Part shown: piece after piece, positions 56,196-64,000 of the stretch
Layout of the letters: each line of letters starts with the position of its first letter
Numbering within the stretch: position 1 is the stretch's first letter
Assembly (NCBI RefSeq): GCF_014203595.1
Contig: NZ_JACHJK010000004.1
Location: forward strand, 372,001 to 436,000
Origin: Streptomyces echinatus
Lineage (GTDB): Bacteria; Actinomycetota; Actinomycetes; Streptomycetales; Streptomycetaceae
DNA: 64,000 bases
Direction: 5' to 3'
Translations under genes and position numbers: made by a program
The notes under the pieces: generated by a model
Databases searched by the model: none
Told to the model about the DNA's origin: nothing
What the model saw: the letters and a program-made list of their open reading frames with translations, nothing else

Positions 56196-57878
56196 TCAGT
56201 CCACCTTGGCCAGTCCGCGCGCGTCCCGCCTCGCGGCACCCCGGGAGACGGCGAGCGGGTCCCAGCCCGCGGCGCGCGCGGGCAGCCGGCTCCGGTCACC
56301 GAAGACCGCGCCGGCGTGTGCCTCGGTCAGCAGCGGCCGCCCGAGGATCCGGGACGCGCAGGCCGTCCCGCTGACCATCACGCCCGTGATCCCGCTGCCG
56401 TAGCGGGTGCTCTGACCGACGACGTGCAGGCCCTTGACGCCGGTGGCGGTGTCCGGCCGGGCACCGGTGGCACCCCAGGTGGCCAGGCCGAACGGGGATC
56501 CGCCGGTGGAGAGCGTGTACCGCTCCTGGGTCAGCGGCGTGGCCAGCTCCAGGTGGGTGATGTGGTCCCGGAACGGCCCCAGCGCCCGCTCACCGGCCCG
56601 CAGCACCGCGTCGGTGAAGCGCTTCTTCTCCGCCAGATAGGCGGGCTCGCGGCGGTACCGGCCGCCCTCGGCCGGTCCCCGCGTGACGCCCCAGTGCCGG
56701 TAGCCCGGCGGGCACATCGTCATCAGCTGGAAGTTCGCCTGTCCGGGCGGGCAGAGGTGCCGCGCGCCGGGCTCCTTGAGCGAGGCGAACGAGATGAAGA
56801 GAAAGCGCACGTCGTCGGGCTGCTCGCCGGCGTACAGCCCGCGGTAGAGCTCGCCGATGTCCTCGTGCGCGTACCACCAGACGTTGGCCTCGGCCTGCCG
56901 CGCCGGCGGCCGGTCGAGGGCGACGTAGACGGTCGCGAAGGGCAGTCCCACCGTCGCCTCCCGGGTCGAGCGGACGATCCGCGGGCTGAAGTGCTCCGCG
57001 CCGACCAGCTCCAGCACCGTGCGCCGGTAGTCGGCGCCGGAGATCACCAGTGGCGCGCCGAGCGACGTCCCGTCCGCCAGGCGCACACCGGTGACCGTGC
57101 GCTCCACGACGTCGATCGAGGTGACCCGGCTGCGGGTGCGCAGTTCGCCGCCGTGCGCCTCCAGCACCTCGATCAGCGTCGCGGCCAGCGACTGCCCCCC
57201 GCCGACCGGGACATAGGCGCCCCGGATGTAGTGGTCGGTCACCATGGCGTGGGTGCCCACCGTCGCGATGTCGGGGCCCATGCCGTAGTTCGGCGACTGG
57301 GCGGCGAGCACCGTACGGGCCCGGGTGGACAGCCCGCAGTGGTCGAACAGCTCGGACAACGGCCGCCGGCCCCAGGCCCGTACGTGCTCGGTGCCGGCGG
57401 CGATCTGCGCCGGCCCGGCATCGGTGAGCAGCGCCCAGCGCTGCTCACCGCCGACGGCCCGGCAGATCCCGATGAAGGTGCGCAGGCCCTCCGCGTCCTC
57501 GGGCAGTGCCTGCTCGAGCCGGGCCAGGTACGTGTCCCAGTCGGCGGGCACGTCGAGGGTCAGCCCGGGGATCAGGATCTGGTCGAAGCAGTCGCGGTCC
57601 AGCTCGCGGAACCGTATCCGGTCGCCGGCGCCGAGGCCGGACAGGATGGCCGGGATGATGCCGTCGGGTCCGCAGTCGCCCAGGTAGTGCACGCCTACGT
57701 CGAACTCGTAGGCACGGCGACGGCGGAAGACATGGCTGTTGCCGCCCGCCCAGTCGTGCTGCTCGAGCACGAGCACCCGCCGCCCCGCGGTGGCGAGATG
57801 GGCGGCGCAGGTCAGGCCGCCGAGGCCGCCCCCCACCACGATGGCGTCCCACTGCTCTTCGGTGTCGGTGCTGGTCAA
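56196..57878 (-). CDS. Phytoene-desaturase-like FAD oxidoreductase
   Basis: 560-residue flavoprotein, TTG start at 57878. The N-terminal FAD motif is AIVVGGGLGGLTCAAHLA with EQHDWAGGNSHVFRRR, followed by FDVGVHYLGD, and the C-terminal GLHVVGQSTRYGSGITGVMVSG closes the flavin site. It belongs to the CrtI/retinol saturase group. Homologues in cinnamoyl-containing peptide clusters are thought to help turn a linear polyene into a benzene ring by desaturation after isomerisation and cyclisation. It is downstream of the KS/CLF at 57901-60212 in one operon, convergent with the OMT. Confidence 0.9.
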   Translation of the reverse strand: MTSTDTEEQWDAIVVGGGLGGLTCAAHLATAGRRVLVLEQHDWAGGNSHVFRRRRAYEFDVGVHYLGDCGPDGIIPAILSGLGAGDRIRFRELDRDCFDQILIPGLTLDVPADWDTYLARLEQALPEDAEGLRTFIGICRAVGGEQRWALLTDAGPAQIAAGTEHVRAWGRRPLSELFDHCGLSTRARTVLAAQSPNYGMGPDIATVGTHAMVTDHYIRGAYVPVGGGQSLAATLIEVLEAHGGELRTRSRVTSIDVVERTVTGVRLADGTSLGAPLVISGADYRRTVLELVGAEHFSPRIVRSTREATVGLPFATVYVALDRPPARQAEANVWWYAHEDIGELYRGLYAGEQPDDVRFLFISFASLKEPGARHLCPPGQANFQLMTMCPPGYRHWGVTRGPAEGGRYRREPAYLAEKKRFTDAVLRAGERALGPFRDHITHLELATPLTQERYTLSTGGSPFGLATWGATGARPDTATGVKGLHVVGQSTRYGSGITGVMVSGTACASRILGRPLLTEAHAGAVFGDRSRLPARAAGWDPLAVSRGAARRDARGLAKVD

Positions 57879-57900
57879 GGAGTCCTCGCCGGGGTCGTGG

Positions 57901-58974
57901 TCAGCGTGCGGGATACGGCCGCAGCAGCGCGCAGCCGAGGGTGCCGTCGTGGTCGACCGCGGTCACCAGCGCCAGACGGCCGGCCGCCGCCGGGTCCTCC
58001 TCGGCCCTGACGAGCACGGCGAGCACCTGGAAGGAGGCCGCGGCGGCCGCCGCGTCGCCGATCAGGCCGGTGCAGTCGGCCTGGGCGGGCGGCCGGTGGC
58101 CGAACAGGTCCCGGAGCGCGGCCTGTTCCGGGCCGTCGGCCGCGCCCGGGGCGACGAGCGCGATGTCCGCGGGCCGGGCTCCGGCCCGCTCCAGCGCCCG
58201 GCGCAGACAGCGGAGCAGGGCCGCCGGGATCTCCCCGGCGTCCTCGGACACGCCGAACTCCAGCGCGACGACCTCCGCCAGGCCGTCCCGCTCGGCGGCG
58301 GCGGAGCCGGCCGGCTCCAGGCGCAGGACCGCCGCCCCCTCGCCGAGGACCGTGCCGTCCGGGCCGCCCCGGCCGTGGTGGTGCAGCCGTGCCCGCGCCT
58401 CGGAGTACTCCTCGGCGCCGCCGCAGAACAGCGTCCCCGCGCGGCCGCCGGCCTGCAGTCGACGCGCGTAGTTGAGGGCCAGCAGGCCGGCCGCGCGGCC
58501 GCCGGCGATCGTCGCGTTCGGGCCCTTGAGCCCGTGCCGGATCGCGCACTGGCCGGCCGCGCAGTTCATCACCGTGTTGGGGAAACGGGCCGGGTCGACG
58601 TAGAACGGCCGTTCGCCCTCGAGCGAGCTGCGGGTGAAGTCCATCGTGGACTGCACACTGCCGGTGGTGCCGAGCACCAGGCCGGGACCCGGGCCCTCGG
58701 CCGGGGTGCCGGACGCCTCCGGCCCGCCGGCCAGTTCACCGACCGCCGCCACCGACAGCGCGGTGACCCGGTCCATCGAGCGGGTGCCCTTCTTGCCGAG
58801 CACGGTCCGGGCGTCGAAGTCCGGGACCAGCCGGCCGGGCGCGTACGGGGCGTGCCCGGCCGACGAGACGGGGGCCGGGACCCCGCCCCGCAGCCCGGCC
58901 CGGAAGGCGTCCGCGCCGAGACCGAACGGTGAGATCGCCGACCATGCCGTGATGACGGGTCCCATGTCTGTCAC
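57901..58974 (-). CDS. Chain-length-factor-like KS homologue (KS-beta), pair of the 58971 KS
   Basis: 357-residue thiolase-fold protein; GTG start at 58974 overlaps the KS stop by four bases (GTGA), the normal KS-alpha/KS-beta arrangement. The nucleophile region is TVMNCAAGQCAIRHGLKGPN, shifted relative to the KS motif with no cysteine at the catalytic position. It shares [26 protein letters not shown] and FCGGAEEYSEA with the 47915 protein. It controls chain length or stability of the KS heterodimer. Confidence 0.9.
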   Translation of the reverse strand: MTDMGPVITAWSAISPFGLGADAFRAGLRGGVPAPVSSAGHAPYAPGRLVPDFDARTVLGKKGTRSMDRVTALSVAAVGELAGGPEASGTPAEGPGPGLVLGTTGSVQSTMDFTRSSLEGERPFYVDPARFPNTVMNCAAGQCAIRHGLKGPNATIAGGRAAGLLALNYARRLQAGGRAGTLFCGGAEEYSEARARLHHHGRGGPDGTVLGEGAAVLRLEPAGSAAAERDGLAEVVALEFGVSEDAGEIPAALLRCLRRALERAGARPADIALVAPGAADGPEQAALRDLFGHRPPAQADCTGLIGDAAAAAASFQVLAVLVRAEEDPAAAGRLALVTAVDHDGTLGCALLRPYPAR

Positions 58975-60212
58975 GCTGCTCCTTCGTCGTAGCGGCCGAA
59001 GATGACCACCGCGTTGTTGCCACCGAAGGCGAGCCCGTTGTTCTGCACGATCCGCAGGTCCGCGGTCACCGACTCGTTGGGCACGCAGTCGAGACCGCAC
59101 TCGGGGTCGGTCGTGGTGTGGTTGACGGTCGGCGGGATGAAGCCGTGCTCCAGGGCCAGGGTGCAGCCCACCGCGGCCAGCGCGCTGGCCGCGCCCATGG
59201 TGTGCCCGAGCATCGACTTCATCGACACCGTGCGGGGCGGCCGGTCGCCGAAGACCGCGTGGATCGCCCTCGCCTCGGTGCTGTCGTTGGCCTTCGTGCC
59301 GGTGCCGTGCGCCGAGATGAGGTCCACCTCGTCCGGTGTGACGCCCGCGTCGGCGACCGCCAGCCGCATGCAGTCGGCGACCCCCTGCTCAAGCGGCGCG
59401 ACCTGGTGGAACGCGTCGCAGTTCAGGCCGTATCCGAGTACCTCGGCGTGGATCCGGGCGCCCCGCGCGAGGGCCGACTCCAGGCTCTCCAGCACCAGCA
59501 TCCCCGACCCCTCGCCGACCAGGATGCCCTTGCGGTCGAGGTCGAAGGGGCGGCAGCGGTCGGGGGCGATGGTGCCGAGCCGGTAGAACCCGGCGAAGGT
59601 CTTGAGGCAGACCGCGTCCGCGCCGCCGCAGAAGGCCAGGTCCGCGTCGCCCGCGCGGATGGCGTCGAGCCCGTGGCCGATCGCGTAGTTGCCGGCGGCG
59701 CACGCCGTCGGGATGGTCACCGCCTCGGCGTCGGCGAGCGCGAACTCGCGCGCCACGGAGGTCGACAGCCGTGAGGCGGAGGCCCGGCGGGCGATCCGCG
59801 GATCCATCGCACCCGGTTCCGCGACGTCCTGCGCCACCAGCCGGTCGAGGTCGCGGGTCTCGCCGTCGGTGGTGCCGACGGCCACCAGGACCCGGCTCGT
59901 GGCCAGCACCCCCGGGGTCAGCCCGGCGTGGCCCGCGGCCATCCTGGCCGCGGCGACGGCGAACCGGGCCGCCCGGCCGAGCTCCGCGGGGTCGAGCCGT
60001 TCGATCCAGCGCTCCGGCTCGAACCCGGTTATCTCGCAGCCGCCCGCGTGCTCGAAGCCGGTGGTGTCGAACGCGGATATGGGCCGGACCTCGCTGCGGC
60101 CCGCCCGCAGCCCGGCGAGGAATTCGGTGACCGAGGCGCCGATGCTGGAAACTGCGCCGAGCCCGGTGATCACTACCCGCCGGCCGGGTTTTGTCGTTTT
60201 TCCAGCAAGCAA
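58971..60212 (-). CDS. Ketosynthase (KS-alpha), second copy
   Basis: 413-residue KS. The TTG at 60212 is chosen: its N-terminus [21 protein letters not shown] fits the family, with GGGG about 8 bases before. C171 lies in [15 protein letters not shown]; histidines in [12 protein letters not shown] and [13 protein letters not shown]. It is very similar to the KS at 52983. It heads a KS/CLF/desaturase operon running left, divergent from the MbtH/NRPS operon, with box C in the shared 184-bp gap. Confidence 0.92.
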   Translation of the reverse strand: MLAGKTTKPGRRVVITGLGAVSSIGASVTEFLAGLRAGRSEVRPISAFDTTGFEHAGGCEITGFEPERWIERLDPAELGRAARFAVAAARMAAGHAGLTPGVLATSRVLVAVGTTDGETRDLDRLVAQDVAEPGAMDPRIARRASASRLSTSVAREFALADAEAVTIPTACAAGNYAIGHGLDAIRAGDADLAFCGGADAVCLKTFAGFYRLGTIAPDRCRPFDLDRKGILVGEGSGMLVLESLESALARGARIHAEVLGYGLNCDAFHQVAPLEQGVADCMRLAVADAGVTPDEVDLISAHGTGTKANDSTEARAIHAVFGDRPPRTVSMKSMLGHTMGAASALAAVGCTLALEHGFIPPTVNHTTTDPECGLDCVPNESVTADLRIVQNNGLAFGGNNAVVIFGRYDEGAA

Positions 60213-60299
60213 TGCACGACCCCAATTCGGAAGAGAAAAGCAATTCAGGTCCGTCCGGCAGACTACAAGCCGGAATCCCGGCGGGTACACAACCGCCGG

Positions 60300-60323
60300 T
60301 GTCTCGTTCCGTCCCGTACTGTC
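60300..60323 (+). promoter_or_regulatory. Cluster regulatory box C, upstream of MbtH and first NRPS
   Basis: The box begins TGTCTCGTTCCGTCCCGT and ends ACTGTC; GTC triplets start at 60301, 60311 and 60321. CTTGCCGGGACA follows 7 bases later. It ends 73 bp before the MbtH ATG. CCGGAATCC at 60270 is shared with box A. Oriented towards MbtH/NRPS but inside the divergent promoter region of the KS at 60212, so it might serve both. Confidence 0.75.
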
Positions 60324-60396
60324 CGCCCACTTGCCGGGACATGGCCGTGCGGGCAACTCTGCAGTTCGAGCGCGCCGATGCGATAGGGGTAGCCCA

Positions 60397-60600
60397 ATGA
60401 CGAATCCGTTCGACGACAACGAGGCGGTCTTCTCTGTTCTGGTGAACGGAGAAGGACAGTATTCGCTCTGGCCGGTATTCGCCGATGTTCCGGAGGGCTG
60501 GACCGTGGAGCTCTCCGAGAGCGGCCGAGAGGAATGCCTGGCCTACATCGAGGAGAACTGGACGGACATGCGGCCGAAGAGCCTGCGCGAAGCCTCCTGA
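60397..60600 (+). CDS. MbtH-like protein
   Basis: 67-residue NRPS chaperone that binds and activates adenylation domains. It has the signature [26 protein letters not shown] and a later VPEGW, with [20 protein letters not shown]. All conserved Trp/Ser residues are present. It directly precedes the initiating NRPS gene (43-bp gap). Confidence 0.97.
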   Translation: MTNPFDDNEAVFSVLVNGEGQYSLWPVFADVPEGWTVELSESGREECLAYIEENWTDMRPKSLREAS

Positions 60601-60643
60601 CGTCCGCCGCCCTGGACCACCGGCCACTACCCCGGGAATGAAC

Positions 60644-63600
60644 ATGAGCAACATCGGCGGTGACCTGCTGCCGCTGTCCGCCGCGCAGCGCGGAATCTGG
60701 TACGGACACCACATCGATTCCAGCGGCCGACGCTATCGGATCGCGGAGTACTTCGACATCCACGGTCCCGTCGATCCCGAGGCGTTCGGTGCCAGTTGGC
60801 GCCAGGTCGTCGAGGAGACCGAGGCGCTGCGCGTCCGGTTCACCGAAGGGGCGGACGGGCCGGGGCAGTTCGTCGCCGGCGCGGAGGCCGCGGCCGTGGA
60901 CGTCGTGGACGTCTCCGCGCTGCCGGACCCCGCGGGCGCCGCGCTGGAGCGGATGCGCGCCGACCTGGACCGGCCGGTCGAGCTGTCCCGCGGCCCGCTG
61001 CACACCGTGCTGCTGTTCAAGCTGGCCGCGGACCGCTGGCAGTGGTACTTCCAGTTTCACCACGTCGCCATGGACGGCTACAGCGGGGCCCTGGTGGTCC
61101 GCCGCGTCGCCGAGGTGTACTCGGCGCTCGTCGCCGGTGAACCGGCCGGCCGGGCGGACCCGCTCCCGCTGCGCGGCCTGCTCGACGAGGAGACCGGCTA
61201 CCGGGCCTCCGACTCCTTCGCCGCCGACCAGGAGTACTGGCGTGCTCAGCTGGCCGGCCGGCCGGACCCGGTGACCCTGGCCGGGCGGTCGTCCGGCACG
61301 GACGGCGGGCCGGCGCGCTGCTCGGCACAGCTCGACGCGGACCTCCAGCGGCGGCTGACCGAGTCCACCGGGCGGGCGCTGCCCACCCTCGTGCTCACCG
61401 CCGTGGCCGCCTATCTGCACCGGCTGACCGGAGCGCGGGACCTCGTGCTCGGACTGCCGGTGACGGCCCGGCCGGGCACCGGCACTGCCGGAACGGCCGG
61501 GATGGTGTCCAACCTGCTGCCGCTGCGCCTGACCGTGACCAGTGGGCTCAGCTGCGCCGACCTCGCCCGGCACGTGCTGTCCCGCGCCCGTGAGGCGCTG
61601 CGCCACCAGCGCTACCGCTACGAGGACATGCGCCGTGACCAGCGGCTGTCCCTGGAGGACGAATCACTGGTCGGCCCCGTGGTCAACGTGCTGCCGTTCA
61701 GCTACGACCGCGGCTTCGGCGGCCACCCGATGACCTCCCACAACCTCGCGGGCGGACTGGTCGAGGACCTGTCGATCACGGTCTACGACCGCGGCGAGGG
61801 ACAGGGTCTGCGCGTCGACTTCGACGCGAGTGCCCGGTACCGCCGCGAAGACCTGCTGACCCACCAGCGCGGCCTGCTGCGCGTGCTGCGGGCGATGGCG
61901 GACGACCCGGGGGTGGAGGTCGGCCGGATCGAGCTGCTCGACGAGGCGGAGCGCCGTCGGGTGCTGCACGAGTGGAACGACACGGCCCGCGAGCACCCGG
62001 CGGCGACCTGGCCCGCGCTCTTCGAGGCACAGGCCGCCAGGACCCCCGGCGCGACCGCGGTCGTCTTCGAGGACACCGAGCTGAGCTACGCCGGTCTGAA
62101 CGGCCGTGCCAACCGGCTCGCCCGCTCGCTGGTCGCCTCCGGAATCGGCCCGGAGAGCGTGGTGGCACTGGCACTGCCGCGCTCGGTCGAGCTGATCACC
62201 GCCATGCTCGCGGTCGCCAAGGCGGGCGGCGCGTATCTGCCGCTCGATCTGGAACACCCCGCGGAGCGGATCGCGTTCATGTGCGCGGACGCCGCGCCCG
62301 CCTGCGTCGTCATCGGCGAGCGCGGCCCGGCGGGCCTGCCCGGCGACCTGCCCCGGATCACGCTCGACGGCCGGCCCGGCACCCACGAGGACACCGGCCC
62401 GGCGGACGGCCCGACCGACACCGGCCTGACCGACACCGGCCTGACCGACAGCGGCCTGACCGACAGCGGCCTGACCGACGCCGACCTGACCGACACCGGC
62501 CTGACCGACGCCGACCTGACCGACGCCGACCGGCTCGCCCCGCTGCTGCCGGACCACCCGGCGTACGTCATCTACACGTCCGGCTCCACCGGCCGCCCGA
62601 AAGGTGTCGTCGTCACCCATGCCGGTGCGGCGTCGCTCGCCTTCGGGCAGATCGCCCGGCTGGGAGTGGACGAGCGCAGCCGGGTGCTGCAGTTCGCGTC
62701 CCCCAGCTTCGACGCGGCGTTCTCCGAGGTGTCGATGGCCCTCCTGTCCGGCGCGGCACTGGTCCTCGCGCGCGCCGAACAGCTCGTCCCGGGCGTCGCC
62801 CTGACCGAGCTGGCCGCCAAGCACGCCCTGACCCATGTGACCCTGCCGCCGGCCGTCCTCTCCGTGATGCGGCAGGACGAACTGCCCGCGGACCTGACCC
62901 TCAACCTGGCCGGCGAGGCGTGCCCGGCCGAGGTCGTCGCCGCCTGGTCACCCGGCCGCCTGCTGCTCAATGCCTACGGCCCGACCGAGGCCACGGTCTG
63001 CGCGACCATGTCGGACCCCCTGTCCGGCAGCCGTACGCCGCCGATCGGCCGCCCGATCGACAACATGCGCGTGCTCGTGCTGGACGGCGCGCTGCGCCCG
63101 GTGCCCGCGGGGGTCACCGGCGAGCTGTACCTGGCCGGTCCGGGACTGGCGCGGGGCTACCGGGGACGGCCGGCGCTGACCGCGCAGCGGTTCCTCGCCT
63201 GCCCGCCGGAGGCCGCGCGGGTGCCGGGCGAGCGGATGTACCGGACGGGCGACCTCGTGCGGTGGCGTACCGACGGGCAGCTCGAATTCCTCGGCCGCGC
63301 CGACGACCAGGTCAAGATCCGCGGCTTCCGTATCGAACCGGGCGAGATCGAGTCCGTGCTGGCCGCCGGCGACGCCGTGCGCGAGGCCGCCGTGGTCGCC
63401 CGCGAGGACGTCCCCGGAGAGCGGCGCCTGATCGCCTACGTCGTGCCGCACGAGGGGCGGACCGTCGACCCCGTGGAGGTCCGGAGGGCGGCCGGCGAGG
63501 TCCTGCCCCGGCACCTGGTGCCCGCGGCGGTCGTCGTCCTCGACCGGCTCCCGCTGACCCCCAACGGAAAGCTGGACCGCCGCGCGCTGCCCGCCGCCCG

Positions 63601-64000
63601 GTTCACCGGCACCGGTACGAGCCGTGCCCCGCGCAGCCCGCGGGAGGAGATCCTGTGCGGCCTGTTCGCGGATGTCACCGGCGCCGCCAAGGTGCACATC
63701 GACGACCACTTCTTCGACCTCGGCGGGCACTCGCTCCTCGCCACGAAGCTGGTGGCCAGGATCAGGCCGGCCTTCGGCGTGGAACTCACCGTCCGCGACA
63801 TCTTCGGCGCACCCACCGTGGCGGAGCTCGCGCGGCGCCTCGACGAGGTCGGCGGGTCACTGCGGCCCGCCGTGACCCGCGCGCAGCGGCCCGAACGGCT
63901 GCCGCTGTCCTTCGCCCAGCGCCGCCTGTGGTTCCTCGGCCAGATGGAGGGCCGGAGCGCGACGTACAACATGCCGGCCGTGCTGCGGCTGACCGGCGAG
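60644..64000 (+). CDS. Initiating NRPS: starter C-A-T-C..., continues past the window
   Basis: 1119 residues are visible. A starter-type C domain ([30 protein letters not shown] near residue 138) occurs at the very start, so it acylates the first amino acid with the PKS-derived chain. The A domain ([11 protein letters not shown] near 644) has pocket residues read by eye as DASTNAAVCK, close to tyrosine/phenylalanine codes, consistent with the nearby aromatic hydroxylase. T domain Ser is near 1030 ([12 protein letters not shown]). A second C domain begins near 1080 ([15 protein letters not shown]). ATGs at 60638 and 60644 are both possible; 60644 has GGGA at better spacing. An eight-copy 15-bp repeat lies within the A domain. 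Confidence 0.95.
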   Translation, partial: MSNIGGDLLPLSAAQRGIWYGHHIDSSGRRYRIAEYFDIHGPVDPEAFGASWRQVVEETEALRVRFTEGADGPGQFVAGAEAAAVDVVDVSALPDPAGAALERMRADLDRPVELSRGPLHTVLLFKLAADRWQWYFQFHHVAMDGYSGALVVRRVAEVYSALVAGEPAGRADPLPLRGLLDEETGYRASDSFAADQEYWRAQLAGRPDPVTLAGRSSGTDGGPARCSAQLDADLQRRLTESTGRALPTLVLTAVAAYLHRLTGARDLVLGLPVTARPGTGTAGTAGMVSNLLPLRLTVTSGLSCADLARHVLSRAREALRHQRYRYEDMRRDQRLSLEDESLVGPVVNVLPFSYDRGFGGHPMTSHNLAGGLVEDLSITVYDRGEGQGLRVDFDASARYRREDLLTHQRGLLRVLRAMADDPGVEVGRIELLDEAERRRVLHEWNDTAREHPAATWPALFEAQAARTPGATAVVFEDTELSYAGLNGRANRLARSLVASGIGPESVVALALPRSVELITAMLAVAKAGGAYLPLDLEHPAERIAFMCADAAPACVVIGERGPAGLPGDLPRITLDGRPGTHEDTGPADGPTDTGLTDTGLTDSGLTDSGLTDADLTDTGLTDADLTDADRLAPLLPDHPAYVIYTSGSTGRPKGVVVTHAGAASLAFGQIARLGVDERSRVLQFASPSFDAAFSEVSMALLSGAALVLARAEQLVPGVALTELAAKHALTHVTLPPAVLSVMRQDELPADLTLNLAGEACPAEVVAAWSPGRLLLNAYGPTEATVCATMSDPLSGSRTPPIGRPIDNMRVLVLDGALRPVPAGVTGELYLAGPGLARGYRGRPALTAQRFLACPPEAARVPGERMYRTGDLVRWRTDGQLEFLGRADDQVKIRGFRIEPGEIESVLAAGDAVREAAVVAREDVPGERRLIAYVVPHEGRTVDPVEVRRAAGEVLPRHLVPAAVVVLDRLPLTPNGKLDRRALPAARFTGTGTSRAPRSPREEILCGLFADVTGAAKVHIDDHFFDLGGHSLLATKLVARIRPAFGVELTVRDIFGAPTVAELARRLDEVGGSLRPAVTRAQRPERLPLSFAQRRLWFLGQMEGRSATYNMPAVLRLTGE
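62411..62530 (+). repeat. Eight tandem 15-bp units inside the adenylation domain
   Basis: Units of CTGACCGACRSCGRC (first copy CCGACCGACACCGGC) repeat without interruption from 62411 to 62530, encoding pentapeptides [10 protein letters not shown] or LTDAD (residues about 590-629). They sit in a surface loop before the [10 protein letters not shown] core. The third A domain of the 30491 NRPS has a single DLTDADR at the matching place, so the array looks like local expansion of an ancestral motif. Confidence 0.9.

Larger units (their letters stand above)
27094..64000. other. Hybrid type II PKS/NRPS biosynthetic gene cluster (extends past the right edge)
   Basis: A contiguous block of accessory genes lies to the right of the core genome. 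It comprises P450/ferredoxin, antiporter, terminal NRPS with TE, regulator, 14-gene discrete PKS operon, aromatic hydroxylase, methyltransferase, desaturase, extra KS/CLF, MbtH and the first NRPS. The presence of KS/CLF pairs, two ACPs, KR, dehydratases, a phytoene-desaturase-like protein and an isomerase alongside NRPS genes matches the general composition of cinnamoyl-lipid or polyene-acyl nonribosomal peptide clusters. The left boundary near 27.1 kb is inferred from the change in gene content; the right end is not in the window. Confidence 0.9.

Noticed and set aside
47915..60212. A spore-pigment or angucycline-type aromatic minimal PKS
   Set aside because: The aromatic-PKS cyclases and aromatases expected nearby are absent, while FabZ-like dehydratases, a desaturase and NRPS genes are present, pointing to a reduced polyene chain.

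Overview
This is high-GC actinomycete DNA, almost certainly a Streptomyces chromosome. It shows strong G/C third-position bias, many GTG and TTG starts, TTA codons confined to a few genes, and a housekeeping gene order (glyA, trpS, D-Ala-D-Ala carboxypeptidase, SCO4848-type protein, sdhCDAB) that I recall from the S. coelicolor SCO4837-SCO4863 neighbourhood.

The left part (1 to about 27 kb) is core genome. In order it holds a TetR/DUF1348 divergent pair with two operators, rocD, glyA, trpS, a 2H phosphoesterase, a hemopexin-repeat remnant, a DprE2-like SDR, a YihY protein, a D-Ala-D-Ala carboxypeptidase, a solo peptide-binding protein, an OmpR-type two-component system, an MMPL exporter, a three-gene TetR operon with twin palindromic operators, a VOC protein, the succinate dehydrogenase operon, a degenerate OHCU-decarboxylase-like protein, a GH20 hexosaminidase, and a small group with an ECF-like sigma factor.

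From about 27.1 kb to the right edge lies a hybrid type II PKS/NRPS cluster that continues beyond the window. Its left arm has a ferredoxin, a P450, a CPA2 antiporter and a DUF6191 protein. A terminal NRPS follows (C-A-nMT-T-C-A-T-C-A-T-TE, 30491-41911), then a DUF3995 membrane protein and an HTH/NB-ARC regulator with two TTA codons. A tightly coupled 14-gene minus-strand operon (54489 down to 44041) encodes two ACPs, two KSs, two CLF-like proteins, a KR, two complementary half-dehydratases, a DsbA/HCCA-isomerase-like protein, a double-hotdog thioesterase, an alpha/beta hydrolase and three consecutive DsrE-fold (TusBCD/DsrEFH-like) proteins. Next come a pterin-dependent aromatic amino acid hydroxylase, an O-methyltransferase, a phytoene-desaturase-like oxidoreductase, another KS/CLF pair, an MbtH protein and the start of the initiating NRPS.

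The gene set predicts that the discrete PKS enzymes build a reduced polyene acyl chain, possibly aromatised to a cinnamoyl-type group by the desaturase and isomerase. The starter C domain of the 60644 NRPS would join it to an aromatic amino acid, and the TE of the 30491 NRPS would release an acylated, N-methylated (depsi)peptide. Product class is inference.

The most unusual observations are the DsrE-like trio inside the PKS operon; a conserved regulatory box (three GTC triplets at exact 10-bp pitch) in front of the three main biosynthetic operons; an eight-copy 15-bp minisatellite inside the first adenylation domain; and TTA (bldA) codons concentrated in the regulator, the P450 and the DUF6191 gene.
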